From CAYGAG01 sp964347765 (lineage in GTDB: Archaea > Thermoproteota > Bathyarchaeia > Bathyarchaeales > Bathycorpusculaceae): DNA of 64,000 nucleotides. The stretch lies in contig CAYGAG010000003.1 in the NCBI GenBank assembly GCA_964347765.1, positions 1 to 64,000 on the forward strand, read 5' to 3'. The notes below the pieces were generated by a model. That model did no database searches. It worked only from the letters and a program-made list of their open reading frames with translations, and was not told the DNA's origin. A program made the position numbers and the translations under genes. Each line of letters begins with the position of its first letter. The stretch's first letter is position 1. Shown here in pieces: positions 35,641-45,319 of this stretch.

Positions 35641-36640
35641 AGAAGGCTCAGCAAAAAAGCATAACTCAGAATTCTAACGTTGCCGTTTCTGACGTCAAAG
35701 AATATTAACTGTAGAAGCCTCAATTCCCGAAGGTGGATCACATTTCACATGAAGGTGATTGGCATAGAAGATTTTTATAGAAGATTCCTCTATAGCTGAT
35801 CTTTCACTGGGGGAGAAATCGTGGAAATTCTTCTCGTTCTCTCCTTTCTCCGTCCACGATTCTCCTCTCAGAGGGCATAAAAGCGGATAGGATAGATGTA
35901 AGAATTCCGTATTTTGACTCAGTGCGCCCGTCTTCTTGCCGCATCAAGACTGCGAGAGAGAATCCTTAGGAAACCATCATCTGCCCCAAAAAGAAATTCC
36001 GGATACAGAAATCTTAATTCTACGAAAATAAATCGAGTATCATGGAGAAATCCTTGAATGAAAAAGTCATTTAAGCTTAGAAATTTACTTTGGCAGAGAG
36101 GATATTCAAAAAACGCTATCAAAGAGATCTGGAAATGGTATAACTATAGAGAACGGAGCGGAGTGAATTTCTAGCAGTCTCTGAACCACCTATCTATACA
36201 TCTAACCATTAGAGTTGTCTCGAGCTTTGTTTGCAAAAGCAAGGCTTCGCAAAACAATTATATCTTTCTGATGGAGCCAGCTTTGTAACCCAGATACAGA
36301 CCGAAACGTCTTCTTTTCGAATCGCGAATATCTTGACCTTTAAATGAAACTAGGGCTTCCGGCCGTATTCCTTTGAGAAAGCAACAGAAATCTCACCAGG
36401 ATTCAGAGGTTCTGAGATGAAATCCCTATCTAAAACCTGAGGATCCGTCTCATGGCCAATCACACATTTTCTGATCAGCTCCACTCTGTGGTGATAGTAC
36501 GGGTCGGAAGAGCAAAGGGCTAAAATAACCTTGGTCTAGGAGAAGATTGCCTCTGAGCTGTTCAATGTATCAAAAACTAGAATAATTCCAGTAGTAAGTT
36601 ATAGAAGCATCCATAAATAAAGCTTAATTAAAGCTTCTGA
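35641..36640. other. Gene-poor stretch of about 1 kb
   Basis: No convincing ORF or tRNA. It contains a promoter-like TTTTTATAG (about 35772-35780) followed by a stem-loop (35813-35862), listed separately, and scattered AT-rich promoter-like sequence near 36622-36634 that probably belongs to the gene at 36684. Confidence 0.35.
35813..35862 (+). ncRNA. Possible small RNA: TATA element followed by a stem-loop
   Basis: AATCGTGGA (35817-35825) pairs perfectly with TCCACGATT (35851-35859), extendable by GAG / CTC with one bulge. A TATA-like TTTTTATAG at 35772-35780 would start a transcript near 35803. It lacks a coding frame. It matches no RNA family I know, so only a weak call. Confidence 0.25.
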
Positions 36641-36683
36641 GCTTAGATTTTATGTAGAGAAGGCTTCGAAGCAGGAGTAGCGT

Positions 36684-37292
36684 ATGAATTTCATCGAAGT
36701 TCTACTGTCGGAAAATCTGAAGAGCAAGAACCCATTGTTAGATATCTTTGGTTCTGATCGCAAGATACTCCAAATAGCATGCCAAGACTTGACGAACTAT
36801 CTGAAAGTTCATTGGCAATTGATAGGCAAAGAAGCAAATGAGTGCGAACTTGTTGATAGACTTGAAGAATTTTACGACAGAAATCCGGACGAGTTGGAGG
36901 AGTTCATCGACCTTTGGACCAATATGTGGTTCAAGAAATGGAAAGAACGGGTAAAACTGTTGATAGGGAAAGAGAGCTCCATAAGGTGGAAGAAAGCCAA
37001 GAGCAACCTTAACAAAGCAAAGCCGCTGTGGAGGAAATTGGCAAACCGCAAGGAAATGCAGGAAGTGATCGTGTCCAAACTTATCCGAAACGGAGAAATA
37101 TGCGGCACATCGATCCTAGCCGAGAATCTTCTTAAGATGGAACTAGGTCGAGACAAGAGAAAATACGATAAAGAGGAAGAAAGAACCCTAATCGTTGTTA
37201 ACAACACTTTGAGAAAGGCTCAAGAGGTCGCTCGAAGCACGGGGCCATTAATCTTTGTGAAAGTTGACAAGGGCTACTACAACTACATGTGA
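36684..37292 (+). CDS. Charged helical hypothetical protein
   Basis: A 202-residue soluble protein rich in Lys and Glu, predicted mainly helical, with tryptophans in FIDLWTNMWFKKWKERVK (about 73-90). No domain recognised. AGGAG lies at a good distance before the ATG, and AT-rich promoter sequence (GCTTAATTAAAGC) lies about 55 bp upstream. It follows the gene-poor stretch and is unlike its informational neighbours; possibly lineage-specific. Confidence 0.6.
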   Translation: MNFIEVLLSENLKSKNPLLDIFGSDRKILQIACQDLTNYLKVHWQLIGKEANECELVDRLEEFYDRNPDELEEFIDLWTNMWFKKWKERVKLLIGKESSIRWKKAKSNLNKAKPLWRKLANRKEMQEVIVSKLIRNGEICGTSILAENLLKMELGRDKRKYDKEEERTLIVVNNTLRKAQEVARSTGPLIFVKVDKGYYNYM

Positions 37293-37591
37293 ATTCTGAC
37301 AAGAATCCCACAGATCAGCAACAGTATCTTGTGCAAATGTAAAATGGTACTGGGGGATTTTCGTGAAATCCTCAGTCTGACCCGAAGTCGCTCAGCCTCA
37401 CGTCTAAAAGCCAAACACTCATGCTCATGTATCCGAGAGAGAAGTAGACTCGCGTGCGTAGTAGACGTATTGAGTTTGGATAACGCTTCACAAAACCTAT
37501 TCTGATTTCACATCGGAGTAGTTGCAGGAAGTGAGGAGAAATGAAGAACCCTGCATGCGCTGTATTACCAGTTTTCACATCGAAACAGAAT
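37293..37591. other. Intergenic stretch, no gene seen
   Basis: Between a plus-strand hypothetical gene and the 3-prime end of the eL37 gene. The one open frame (about 68 codons, minus strand) has no homologous look or start signal. Confidence 0.3.
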
Positions 37592-37789
37592 CTAGCGGCT
37601 TCTGACTCCGTGGGAATTTCTAGTGTTCCACGAATTCCTCTTCAGTGTAGCTGTAGCTCCATATCCACATGCGGCACATCGTCTCTTTGAAACATGGTAA
37701 GCTCTTCTTCCACATCTTCTGCAACGTATGTGGACGGTTTTTCGTGAGCGTTTGCCAAAGGATGGTGTTCCTTTCCCCAAAGCTGTCAC
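37592..37789 (-). CDS. rpl37e: Large ribosomal subunit protein eL37
   Basis: A 65-residue zinc ribosomal protein. It starts LGKGTPSFGKRSRKTVHIRC and has the ribbon C-x2-C...C-x2-C (CRRCGRRAYHVSKRRCAACG). Length normal. The GTG start overlaps the Lsm stop (GTGA), the lsm-rpl37e order being common in archaea, so the two are translationally coupled. Confidence 0.95.
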   Translation of the reverse strand: MTALGKGTPSFGKRSRKTVHIRCRRCGRRAYHVSKRRCAACGYGATATLKRNSWNTRNSHGVRSR

Positions 37790-38013
37790 CTAGGAGGTGG
37801 CGAAATGAGAATGACGTTATCTCCCCGAACTATTATTTGCCCAAGCTTCTTCACGTCTTCGATATTGGACGTGTCCTCAGTTTCCTCCAATACTAGGTTT
37901 AGATGTTGGTCAAACCCTTTTAGCTTTCCACGCAGGCTCTTCCCACCTTTTAATCGTACTATCACCATTTTTCCAAGGTTCTGCTCAAGAATTTCAGTTG
38001 TCATCTCGCTCAT
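37786..38013 (-). CDS. Lsm (Sm-like) RNA-binding protein
   Basis: A 75-residue archaeal Sm-like protein forming RNA-binding rings. Sm1 motif: VIVRLKGGKSLRGKLKGFDQHLNLVLE; Sm2: LGQIIVRGDNVILISP. Upstream half of the lsm-rpl37e pair. Divergent from the PUA-domain gene 79 bp away. Confidence 0.95.
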   Translation of the reverse strand: MSEMTTEILEQNLGKMVIVRLKGGKSLRGKLKGFDQHLNLVLEETEDTSNIEDVKKLGQIIVRGDNVILISPPPR

Positions 38014-38091
38014 TTGAAGCCCCTGAAACTATATCTTGTGTTTTCTATACTTAAATTTGTATCATTTAAACCTATCTAGGAGAGAAAACAT

Positions 38092-38595
38092 ATGCCACTA
38101 AGATATAGGAGACACTTCTTGAGAACTAGAGAGATTAACTCAATTCTAAGTGAAGCTTCGTGCAAGCTTGGAATCAACCTTGAAGGGATCATGGGGAATA
38201 GAGGCGAGATGGAACTGGTTGAAACAGATTCGGCTCAGATATACCTTATAAGCGGAAAGCCATTGTTTGCTAGAGTAGATGGACGAATCCTTCCTACACT
38301 AGTCTTTGAAGAGCTTCTAGACTCAATGCCTAAAGTGGTTGTAGACATGGGAGCCGTCCCTCACGTATGCAACGGCGCAAATATTATGGCACCGGGAATC
38401 GTCAGATTCGAGGGAGAATTCAATCAAGGCGATCTGGTTCTAGTGGTAGACGAAAAACATGGAAAAGCTGTCGCACTCTGTGAATCAATGTATGACGTGG
38501 ACACTGCAAGGAAACTTGATAAAGGCATTGCGTTCCAGAATATTCATTTCGTGGGTGACGAGTTATGGAAACTGGCTAAAAGATTTCAGAAGTGA
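38092..38595 (+). CDS. PUA-domain RNA-binding protein, MCT-1-like
   Basis: A 167-residue protein with an N-terminal pre-PUA domain (about 1-75) and a C-terminal PUA domain (about 78-157: VVVDMGAVPHVCNGANIMAPGI, GDLVLVVDEKHGKAVALC). This layout is that of archaeal relatives of MCTS1/translation-associated PUA proteins. AGGAGA lies seven bases before the ATG. Confidence 0.9.
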   Translation: MPLRYRRHFLRTREINSILSEASCKLGINLEGIMGNRGEMELVETDSAQIYLISGKPLFARVDGRILPTLVFEELLDSMPKVVVDMGAVPHVCNGANIMAPGIVRFEGEFNQGDLVLVVDEKHGKAVALCESMYDVDTARKLDKGIAFQNIHFVGDELWKLAKRFQK

Positions 38596-38768
38596 GATGG
38601 GTATAACGTCCTCGCGATTCAGAAGAGTCTTCGATTCTGCTTTGGATTCTCCTCAAAACTCAGCTCAAATCAAGATTCCAAATTCATAAAATACTTTTAC
38701 AGTTAATCTGTATTTCGAATCCTGAGCGCAATTTGAGGAAACGCTTAAACTATTAGAAAGTGACTGTT

Positions 38769-39152
38769 ATGTTAGAGAGGAGAAACTTGCCAAGATTGGG
38801 CGACCTGTTCCGCAAGTCCAAGAAAGCTAAAGAAGAGAAAGTAGGGAAAACGCGGGGCGTCCGTCGCAAGGCGTATCTTAAAGCAATGCCTCTACGCGAG
38901 TTGTCAGATTTGGATGCGGTTAAAAGCGAGGTCAGTTCCGGAAACATTCTGATTATTAGAATAACTCCTCTTGCTGCCAAGAGTATTGAAGATGTGAAGC
39001 GGGCTGTCAACGAAATGCGTGAGTTCATTGAATCAATTAATGGAGATATCGCGCGTCTAGGTGAGGAAAGGGTGGCTCTCTGCCCTCCGAATGTCAAGAT
39101 TTGGCGGGAAGAGACTTCTGTGACCGGCAAGCCTGTTCCTACTGCAGCCTAA
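38769..39152 (+). CDS. sepF: Archaeal SepF-like cell-division protein
   Basis: A 127-residue SepF: N-terminal amphipathic membrane-binding stretch (MLERRNLPRLGDLFRK), basic linker, then the core YLKAMPLRELSDLDAVKSEV, GNILIIRITPLA, FIESINGDIARLGEERVALC. SepF tethers FtsZ to the membrane in archaea that use FtsZ. A GTG at 38760 is an alternative start, but a TATA element CGCTTAAACTA (38742-38752) sits about 24 bp before the ATG at 38769, fitting a leaderless mRNA. Its last 14 bp overlap the convergent aCPSF1 gene. Confidence 0.88.
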   Translation: MLERRNLPRLGDLFRKSKKAKEEKVGKTRGVRRKAYLKAMPLRELSDLDAVKSEVSSGNILIIRITPLAAKSIEDVKRAVNEMREFIESINGDIARLGEERVALCPPNVKIWREETSVTGKPVPTAA

Positions 39153-41058
39153 GAGTTTCCATTGCTGCGGGCACTAACGTCTTGATTCTTCGCCTTCTCT
39201 GGATGAACTTGGCCAGGTTCAGGCATTTTGCCTTTTCTCCATGACAAATTACTACCCTTTCAGGCTTTGGCGTGAGATGGGTTATGTAGTTTACTATTTG
39301 ACGCCTATCAGAATGCCCGGAGAAGCCGTCAATCGATTCTACCTGGAGCCCGACTTCAACTACGCCGATCTTGCCAGAGCTGTCCATAATCGTTACTTCA
39401 GACAAGCCTTTCTGAACTCTCCTTCCCAAAGTGCCTTCGATCTGATAACTCACAAAGATTATAGTGTTATTCGCATCATCAGCAAGACTCTTGAAATACT
39501 CTATTACTGGTCCTCCCTCAAGCATCCCAGAGGTTGCGATAACGATGCAGGGTTCACCGTCTATTACGTCCTTCCTCACGCTAGGGTGTTCCACAATCGT
39601 GAAATAATCTGACTGAAATGGATTTATCCCATCATGAAGTATGCTTCTGCGGACTTCTCTGCCCAAGTATTCAGGATAGGCAGTGTGAATTGCGGTGGCC
39701 TCAGAAATCATTCCTTCAATGAACACAGGCGCCTCTTTCATCAAGCCTCGCCGCATGTAACCATCAATAACAAGCATTATTTCTTGGGCTCTTCCCACGG
39801 CGGGCAAAGGAATCAAAACCTTGCCTTTGCGATCCAAAGTTTCATTTATGATATGAGTCAACCTTTCTTCAGCTTCTATCCTTGAAGGCATGATGTCCAT
39901 CGGGCCGCCATAAGTGCTCTCAGTTATGATTGTCTCCACCCTTGGGAATTCTCTCACTGCAGCCTCCAGCAGCATCGTCCTTCCGTACTTGAAGTCGCCG
40001 GTGTAGACAATATTGTGCAATCCCTCGCCAACATGTAGGTGTGTTATCGCAGAGCCCAGAATATGCCCAGCATTGTGCAGCGTTAGGCGAATGTCGGGAG
40101 CTATATCTGTGACAACACCATAACGCCGGGGTATAACGTGCAGGACGCATTCGCGGACATCTTTCTGGTCATACGGTGGAATGACCCCCTGTTTACTTGC
40201 CACATCCAAATAGTCAAGCTGAAGCAGAGTCATCAGACTTGACGTTGGGGCTGAGCAGTAAATGGGACCATCATATCCATACTTGTACAGAAACGGTACT
40301 AGACCACAGTGGTCGAGATGGGCATGACTTATGATTACAGCATCGAGAGAATCAACCTCGAAGGTTGGATCGTCCAACCGTGGGAACATTTCAAATGCCG
40401 CAGAAGATCCTGGATTAAGTCCACAGTCTAATAGTACACTGCTTTCTCTGGTTTGGACAAGGAAAGCTGATCTTCCAACTTCTTGCACTCCCCCCAATGC
40501 GGTTATGCGAACGTCCCCGACATCATAGGTTTGCGGCCTGAAAATTCTTTCTCCAACCTCCCGTAGAATCCGTTCCCTTTCTTTGCTTTCCGAATGCAAA
40601 TAGTGACGCATATGAGCCACAATTTTTGACTTCAGAGGCGGACTCCTCAAAACACGGGGGCGCCATCTGGTTTGCCTCACTATCTCTTGAAGAACAGCCC
40701 CGTTTCTTCCAATGACTAGGCCTGGCTTCTTGGCTTCGATTACAATCTCGCCGAGGCTTGGATCGAAATAGATATCCGTAACCTCTGCTTCAGACGGGAT
40801 TGTTCGCTTGGTTATCCTCTCAGCTTCTTTTTCTGGCAGTCTGACTGAAGGGTCAGAACGTATTACTATCCTCTTTCTCAGTACGTTCACGATATCGGCT
40901 ACTACACTGCTCTGTTCAACCAAGATTCCTGGGTTCTTGGCATAAACAGCCAGCATTGGGCCTTCATATTCTATTCTGGACACTTCAGCCTGTTTTGGAA
41001 CGTGCTCCAGAATATACTGACTCATTTCTATTTTTTCTTCTTCAGAATTCACTGACAC
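39139..41058 (-). CDS. KH and beta-CASP ribonuclease aCPSF1
   Basis: A 639-residue archaeal CPSF73-like RNase, known as the general 3-prime-end-forming termination nuclease in archaea. N-terminal KH region (about 1-165; GRNGAVLQEIVRQTRW) is followed by the metallo-beta-lactamase core (ISHAHLDHCGLV, HILGSA, VYTGDFKYG) and beta-CASP parts (STYGG, GHSDRR, CHGEKAKCL). Length is normal. The GTG start lies 12 bp after the proteasome gene, so the two are probably co-transcribed. Confidence 0.95.
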   Translation of the reverse strand: MSVNSEEEKIEMSQYILEHVPKQAEVSRIEYEGPMLAVYAKNPGILVEQSSVVADIVNVLRKRIVIRSDPSVRLPEKEAERITKRTIPSEAEVTDIYFDPSLGEIVIEAKKPGLVIGRNGAVLQEIVRQTRWRPRVLRSPPLKSKIVAHMRHYLHSESKERERILREVGERIFRPQTYDVGDVRITALGGVQEVGRSAFLVQTRESSVLLDCGLNPGSSAAFEMFPRLDDPTFEVDSLDAVIISHAHLDHCGLVPFLYKYGYDGPIYCSAPTSSLMTLLQLDYLDVASKQGVIPPYDQKDVRECVLHVIPRRYGVVTDIAPDIRLTLHNAGHILGSAITHLHVGEGLHNIVYTGDFKYGRTMLLEAAVREFPRVETIITESTYGGPMDIMPSRIEAEERLTHIINETLDRKGKVLIPLPAVGRAQEIMLVIDGYMRRGLMKEAPVFIEGMISEATAIHTAYPEYLGREVRRSILHDGINPFQSDYFTIVEHPSVRKDVIDGEPCIVIATSGMLEGGPVIEYFKSLADDANNTIIFVSYQIEGTLGRRVQKGLSEVTIMDSSGKIGVVEVGLQVESIDGFSGHSDRRQIVNYITHLTPKPERVVICHGEKAKCLNLAKFIQRRRRIKTLVPAAMETLRLQ

Positions 41059-41070
41059 TGCTAGACTTCC

Positions 41071-41724
41071 TCAATCTTCCAGAAGCCGCCCTTTCTCGTC
41101 ATCAGATAGTTGTCGATATCCTTCATTATCTATGACCGCAACATTGAAGCTGTCTCCACTTGCAGAGTCTCGCTTCATGGCAGAGTCTACAGCTTTGACA
41201 ACTACAGGCATGATCTCTTCAACCAGCTTCTCCTCTTGGTACTTGTCTTCCAAGACGCCGTAAGCTATTGGTGATCCGGAACCTGTAGCAACACATTTCT
41301 CTTTCGTCAGACTGCCAAAGGGGTCTAGTGAAAATACGTGGGGACCTGTGTCATCTACACCACCTACAAGAATCTGTGCGATAAGAGGTGCGTATCGGGA
41401 TGAAAATAGAAGGTTGGCAATGAGTCTTGCCGCAGATTTCACGGGCAGTGGTCTTCCGATGTTGAGTCTATAAAGCTGCGCATTCACCTTCAGCATGTCA
41501 ACAGTTCTTTGAGCATCAGCTACACTGCCGGAGATGGTCATGGCAAGGTGATCATCTATCCTGTATATCTTCTTGCCATGTTTATGCGCGACGTAAGTGC
41601 CCATAGTTACCCGTGTATCTGAAGCCAACACTACACCGTCTCTGCAAACGACACCAATGGTTGTGGTACCCTTTAGTATCAGCTGATTGACTTTGTCGCT
41701 ATTGACCATTTCATTCTTCTCCAA
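41071..41724 (-). CDS. psmB: Proteasome beta subunit
   Basis: A 217-residue Ntn hydrolase. A propeptide of about 19 residues ends at LKG, cut before the catalytic Thr of TTTIGVVC. The Asp and Lys of the active site are in VLASDTRVTMG and KHGKKIYRID. Also GGVDDTGPHVFSLDPFGS and SGSPIAYGVLE. First gene of a psmB-aCPSF1 unit. The alpha subunit gene is not in the window. Confidence 0.95.
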   Translation of the reverse strand: MEKNEMVNSDKVNQLILKGTTTIGVVCRDGVVLASDTRVTMGTYVAHKHGKKIYRIDDHLAMTISGSVADAQRTVDMLKVNAQLYRLNIGRPLPVKSAARLIANLLFSSRYAPLIAQILVGGVDDTGPHVFSLDPFGSLTKEKCVATGSGSPIAYGVLEDKYQEEKLVEEIMPVVVKAVDSAMKRDSASGDSFNVAVIDNEGYRQLSDDEKGRLLED

Positions 41725-41927
41725 AATCCAGATGCCTGAAAGGAATTACTTCACTAGGAAGCAGCATCATGTAGTCGTGACCCCGAGTTTATTAATATTA
41801 CGGTCTCAAACTAGAAAGAAGACCAATCCTGAGCCAGGAATATAACCAAAGTCTTAAAGATGTAGAGCCGTGTAAGATAGAAAAGGCATACTTAATAGTG
41901 ATCGTTTTGACTTTGAAATATCATCGT

Positions 41928-42962
41928 ATGCAGCTTCCCAGGGAAGTGGTGGTTGGAAACGGCGTAATCGAAAGAGTCACAGACGTTACTGAGAGGCTCG
42001 GGTTTGCAGAATCTGCGCTCATAGTCGCGGGTCCAAAGACGTTTAATATTGCTGGAAGAGTTGTGAAAGAGTTTCTTGAGTATAAGGGCATAGAGGTTGA
42101 CAAGTTTCTTGTAGAATCTGCGACGTCTGAAGATATGAGAGCTGTTGAAGATAGAATTAAATCTTTGAAGCCTCAGGTTATATTCGCCGTTGGAGGAGGA
42201 ACGAAGATAGATGTTGCAAAGCTAAGCTCAGCGCATCAGAAGATTCCATTTATCAGTGTTCCTACTACGGCTTCGCATGATGGGATTTCAAGTCCTCTGT
42301 CCTCAATAAAGAGCCTTGACAAGCCATATTCTGTTATGGCTCAAGCACCAATTGCCATCATAGCAGACACAAAGACCATAGTGAAAGCACCTTGGCGGCA
42401 TGCCATAAGCGGCTGTGGAGACGTTATAGCAAAGTTCACAGCAGTGAAGGACTGGAGACTAGCCCATGAAGATAGAAAGGAGTACCATGGCGAGTACGCT
42501 GCTAGTTTGGCGTTGATGAGCGCAAAGCTTGTAATGCAAAACGCACAAGCAATTAAAACACGAGAGGAGGATGGTTTACGGGTGCTTATAGAGGCTTTAA
42601 TAAGCTGTGGAGTTTCTATGAGCATTGCCGGAAGCAGTCGCCCATGCAGTGGTTCAGAGCATCTCTTCAGTCACGCTTTGGACATTATTAAACCGAACCA
42701 TGCCATGCATGGGGAACGATGCGGCGTCGGAGCAATAATGATGGCCTATTTACACAAGACGGATTGGAAGCGTATACGGAAGACTCTATTATTGCTTGGA
42801 GCTCCAACTAAAGCTAGCGAACTAGGCGTAGAGCGAGACGATGTGATAGAAGCTCTCCAAACATCTTCAACTATAAGGCCGGAGAGATACACGATTCTGA
42901 ACAAGCTATGTTTAAGCAGAAAAGACTGCAAAGACTTGGCGAGTGCAACGAAGGTTATCTAA
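41928..42962 (+). CDS. egsA: sn-glycerol-1-phosphate dehydrogenase
   Basis: A 344-residue enzyme making sn-glycerol-1-phosphate from dihydroxyacetone phosphate, the first committed step of archaeal membrane lipids and a clear mark of Archaea. Motifs: VGGGTKIDVAKLSS, PTTASHDGISSPLSS with zinc ligand Asp/His, SGSEHLFSHALD and AMHGERCGVG. A GTG at 41898 gives ten extra residues; a TATA-like CTTAATAG at about 41891-41898 favours the ATG at 41928 (MQLPREVVVG). Confidence 0.94.
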   Translation: MQLPREVVVGNGVIERVTDVTERLGFAESALIVAGPKTFNIAGRVVKEFLEYKGIEVDKFLVESATSEDMRAVEDRIKSLKPQVIFAVGGGTKIDVAKLSSAHQKIPFISVPTTASHDGISSPLSSIKSLDKPYSVMAQAPIAIIADTKTIVKAPWRHAISGCGDVIAKFTAVKDWRLAHEDRKEYHGEYAASLALMSAKLVMQNAQAIKTREEDGLRVLIEALISCGVSMSIAGSSRPCSGSEHLFSHALDIIKPNHAMHGERCGVGAIMMAYLHKTDWKRIRKTLLLLGAPTKASELGVERDDVIEALQTSSTIRPERYTILNKLCLSRKDCKDLASATKVI

Positions 42963-42994
42963 CGCAGATCCTGATTGAACACGTAGGCAGAAAG

Positions 42995-43657
42995 CTATAA
43001 ACAAGTCGCGTTTCTGACATGATCCACTATCGATCTTATCTCGTCAACTACTGACTCTGGTGGAATCATAAGATCTTCGCAGAAGACGTTCCTCAAAACG
43101 CCTTTATTTGTGTAGTGAATGATCAGAGGCTTGGTTCTCCGGCGGTAGATATCTAAACGTTCTTGTATGACGTCAGGAGCATCATCCTTTCTTTGGGAAA
43201 GTCGGCCGCCGCACTTGTCGCATACGCTTTCTTCCCTTGGCTTCAGTGTTAGCTTGTTGTAGATGGCCCCACAGGTGTCGCAAATGAGTCTATTTGACAG
43301 ACGCTGCATTACAATCTTGTCAGAAACATTTAGGTTTATCACAAGATTAAGATTGAAGATCTGATCTAAGGCCTCCGCCTGACTAATCGTTCTCGGGAAG
43401 CCATCGAGAATGAAACCTTCTTCACAGTCTGGTTTGTTGAGTCTTCTTTTAAGAAGTTCTAAGATGATATCATCTGGGACCAATTCGCCTTTTTCGCTGT
43501 ACGCCCTTATTTTTTCTCCTAACTGGGTGTGGGCTTTAATCTCTTCTCGAACAATATCACCAGTTGATATATGGGGGATTCCTAGTACTGTGGATAGGCG
43601 GGAAGCGTAAGTGCCTTTCCCAGCCCCGGGCGGACCGAACAGGATCATTCTCATCAT
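42995..43657 (-). CDS. adk: Adenylate kinase, zinc-LID type
   Basis: A 220-residue AMP/ATP phosphotransferase. P-loop GPPGAGKGTYAS, STGDIVREEI for AMP, FILDGFPRTISQAEAL, LID zinc finger with C-D-T-C and C-D-K-C, and RTKPLIIHY. It is the bacterial-like long form. In-frame alternatives include TTG at 43660 and nearby ATGs; the choice affects only a few residues. Followed closely upstream by the FKBP gene on the same strand. Confidence 0.95.
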   Translation of the reverse strand: MMRMILFGPPGAGKGTYASRLSTVLGIPHISTGDIVREEIKAHTQLGEKIRAYSEKGELVPDDIILELLKRRLNKPDCEEGFILDGFPRTISQAEALDQIFNLNLVINLNVSDKIVMQRLSNRLICDTCGAIYNKLTLKPREESVCDKCGGRLSQRKDDAPDVIQERLDIYRRRTKPLIIHYTNKGVLRNVFCEDLMIPPESVVDEIRSIVDHVRNATCL

Positions 43658-43679
43658 CAAGACCGGCTTTTATTGTATA

Positions 43680-44381
43680 CTAGCTCCTTGGCTCAGATTC
43701 TGTTTTAAATGTCTCTATGAATTTCACGAACGTGATTTTTGGGAAAAATCGCTTTATATCCATGACTGTTCCTCTTTTCGCCAGTTGTATTCCTTCGAGG
43801 TAGAAAGCTTCTTCAGGCATTTCGACACTGACTATTCTTGTCTTGATTGTGAACTTGAATTTAGACTGCTCTACAGCAGGGATTCTACGATGGATTAAAG
43901 CCTGCATTCTCTGCTTATTTGTCCTTAGCCTCTTCTGGACTGTTACCCTATAGACGAGAGTTTTTCCAGCCAAAGGAGGATTGAAATCCAACAGGACTCG
44001 CCCTGCACCCATAGTTCGTATTGTAGCCATCTTGCCATTGTATTCGACTCGCTTGCCCAGACCAGGCGATATCCCCTTGTTCGTCAGCTGCCTCAGGGGA
44101 ACACGTTTGACCTTTTCAGGATCCCTATCTCCGAATGCTTTCTCCGACGATATTTCCACCGATGTTTCCTTGCCTACTATCATAGTCTCCAAGCTTTCGT
44201 CTAGAGTCTTGAGAACCCATCCTTCGCCAAGTACAACAAGCTTTGGCTCGTAGATCTCACCCTCTTTATACAGTCGTTCATCTTTAGCGACTTTCTCAAT
44301 GGTAGTGTCGAAAGCTTCACCAGTCTCTTTCACTTTTCCTATATAATCTATGAGCACAAAATCCCCTTTCTTTAAAGGCAT
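43680..44381 (-). CDS. FKBP-type peptidyl-prolyl isomerase
   Basis: A 233-residue archaeal long-type FKBP. Core KGDFVLIDYIGKVKETGEAFD starts at residue 5; an insert-in-flap domain region (about 85-140), including VPLRQLTNKG, and LDFNPPLAGKTLVYRVTV follow. The last about 80 residues form an archaeal C-terminal extension (VEMPEEAFYLEGIQLAKRG). Chaperone/prolyl isomerase in the cytoplasm. Confidence 0.94.
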   Translation of the reverse strand: MPLKKGDFVLIDYIGKVKETGEAFDTTIEKVAKDERLYKEGEIYEPKLVVLGEGWVLKTLDESLETMIVGKETSVEISSEKAFGDRDPEKVKRVPLRQLTNKGISPGLGKRVEYNGKMATIRTMGAGRVLLDFNPPLAGKTLVYRVTVQKRLRTNKQRMQALIHRRIPAVEQSKFKFTIKTRIVSVEMPEEAFYLEGIQLAKRGTVMDIKRFFPKITFVKFIETFKTESEPRS

Positions 44382-45319
44382 AACTCATCAACTTCTCGAC
44401 GCTTGCCAAACTAGGTTTGGCGCTCAATAAAAGTTTTCGCTCATAGATCAGGAATCTCTAGGCGACACAAGAAACATATGCGTTCTTGAGATAAGAAGTT
44501 CATCAAAGTTCAAGCTGCCTTAAGATTCGATCCATAAAGGATGGGTTTCGGTAGATATAAAGGTCCTCTGTCCGTTGATAAACTGAAAGATACGCATGAC
44601 ACCATGGATTAAGCCCTGAGGCGAGCACTAGCTTGCCACCTAATAAGCTGATGAAAAGTAGATATCTATACACTGGAAAGAAAAACCATAAGGGTACAGT
44701 CGATCACTATTCCAGAGCCAAGATCTTTAGAGCCTAAGAGAACACTTATCAAAGCCTTTGTCCCAAAAAAACGTTGGTTCCTACATGCTGGAAGAAAGAG
44801 AAAGAATCCTAAATAAGATTCCAAAATACTGATTATCTCTTCCTAAACCAAATATCTGATGGCCTGACTATTGGAATCTGTGGTCCCGATATTGAAGATA
44901 GACGAAGGAACTACTAACGACAACAAGCTTTCTCAGTCTACTTCAGCTAATCCGGCTGGACCCGAAGAAAAAGCCCAAAGAAAGAAGAACCGTCTGACAA
45001 GAAACGCTTCATGGAAAATCGCAAGAAAAAGGACAGCAAGCGAACCATTATATCTGACTCGATACGAATAGAATCACAGTGCCAAATCAAACAGCCGAAT
45101 CAAACAGATAAGCCGTGCGCAATCAAAATTTCATGTCTTCAGTTCCTCTAGGATAGTCGTTGGACAAATTTTCTTGATGCCATCGATTTTCCGCTCGCGC
45201 GATCGGTCTAATGGCTTTCTGGCAGCCGTCAGTCGAATTTCACTTAACCTCAGAAGTATCTGAGAAAACTCTGGAGCACGAAATGTCGGTCACAAAATAC
45301 ATGAATAACTGGGTAGACC
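44382..45319. other. Gene-poor stretch
   Basis: No convincing gene or RNA. A 66-codon plus-strand frame at 44871-45071 is rich in Lys/Asn/Ser and looks spurious. Reading-frame remnants and AT-rich promoter-like sequence occur, but no tRNA cloverleaf or inverted repeat stands out. A small frame begins at 45320. Confidence 0.35.

Noticed and set aside
44640..44690. CTGATGA resembling a C box
   Set aside because: No D box at a suitable distance.
44871..45071. 66-codon frame rich in Asn/Ser/Lys
   Set aside because: Low-complexity, no start signals, no homologous look.
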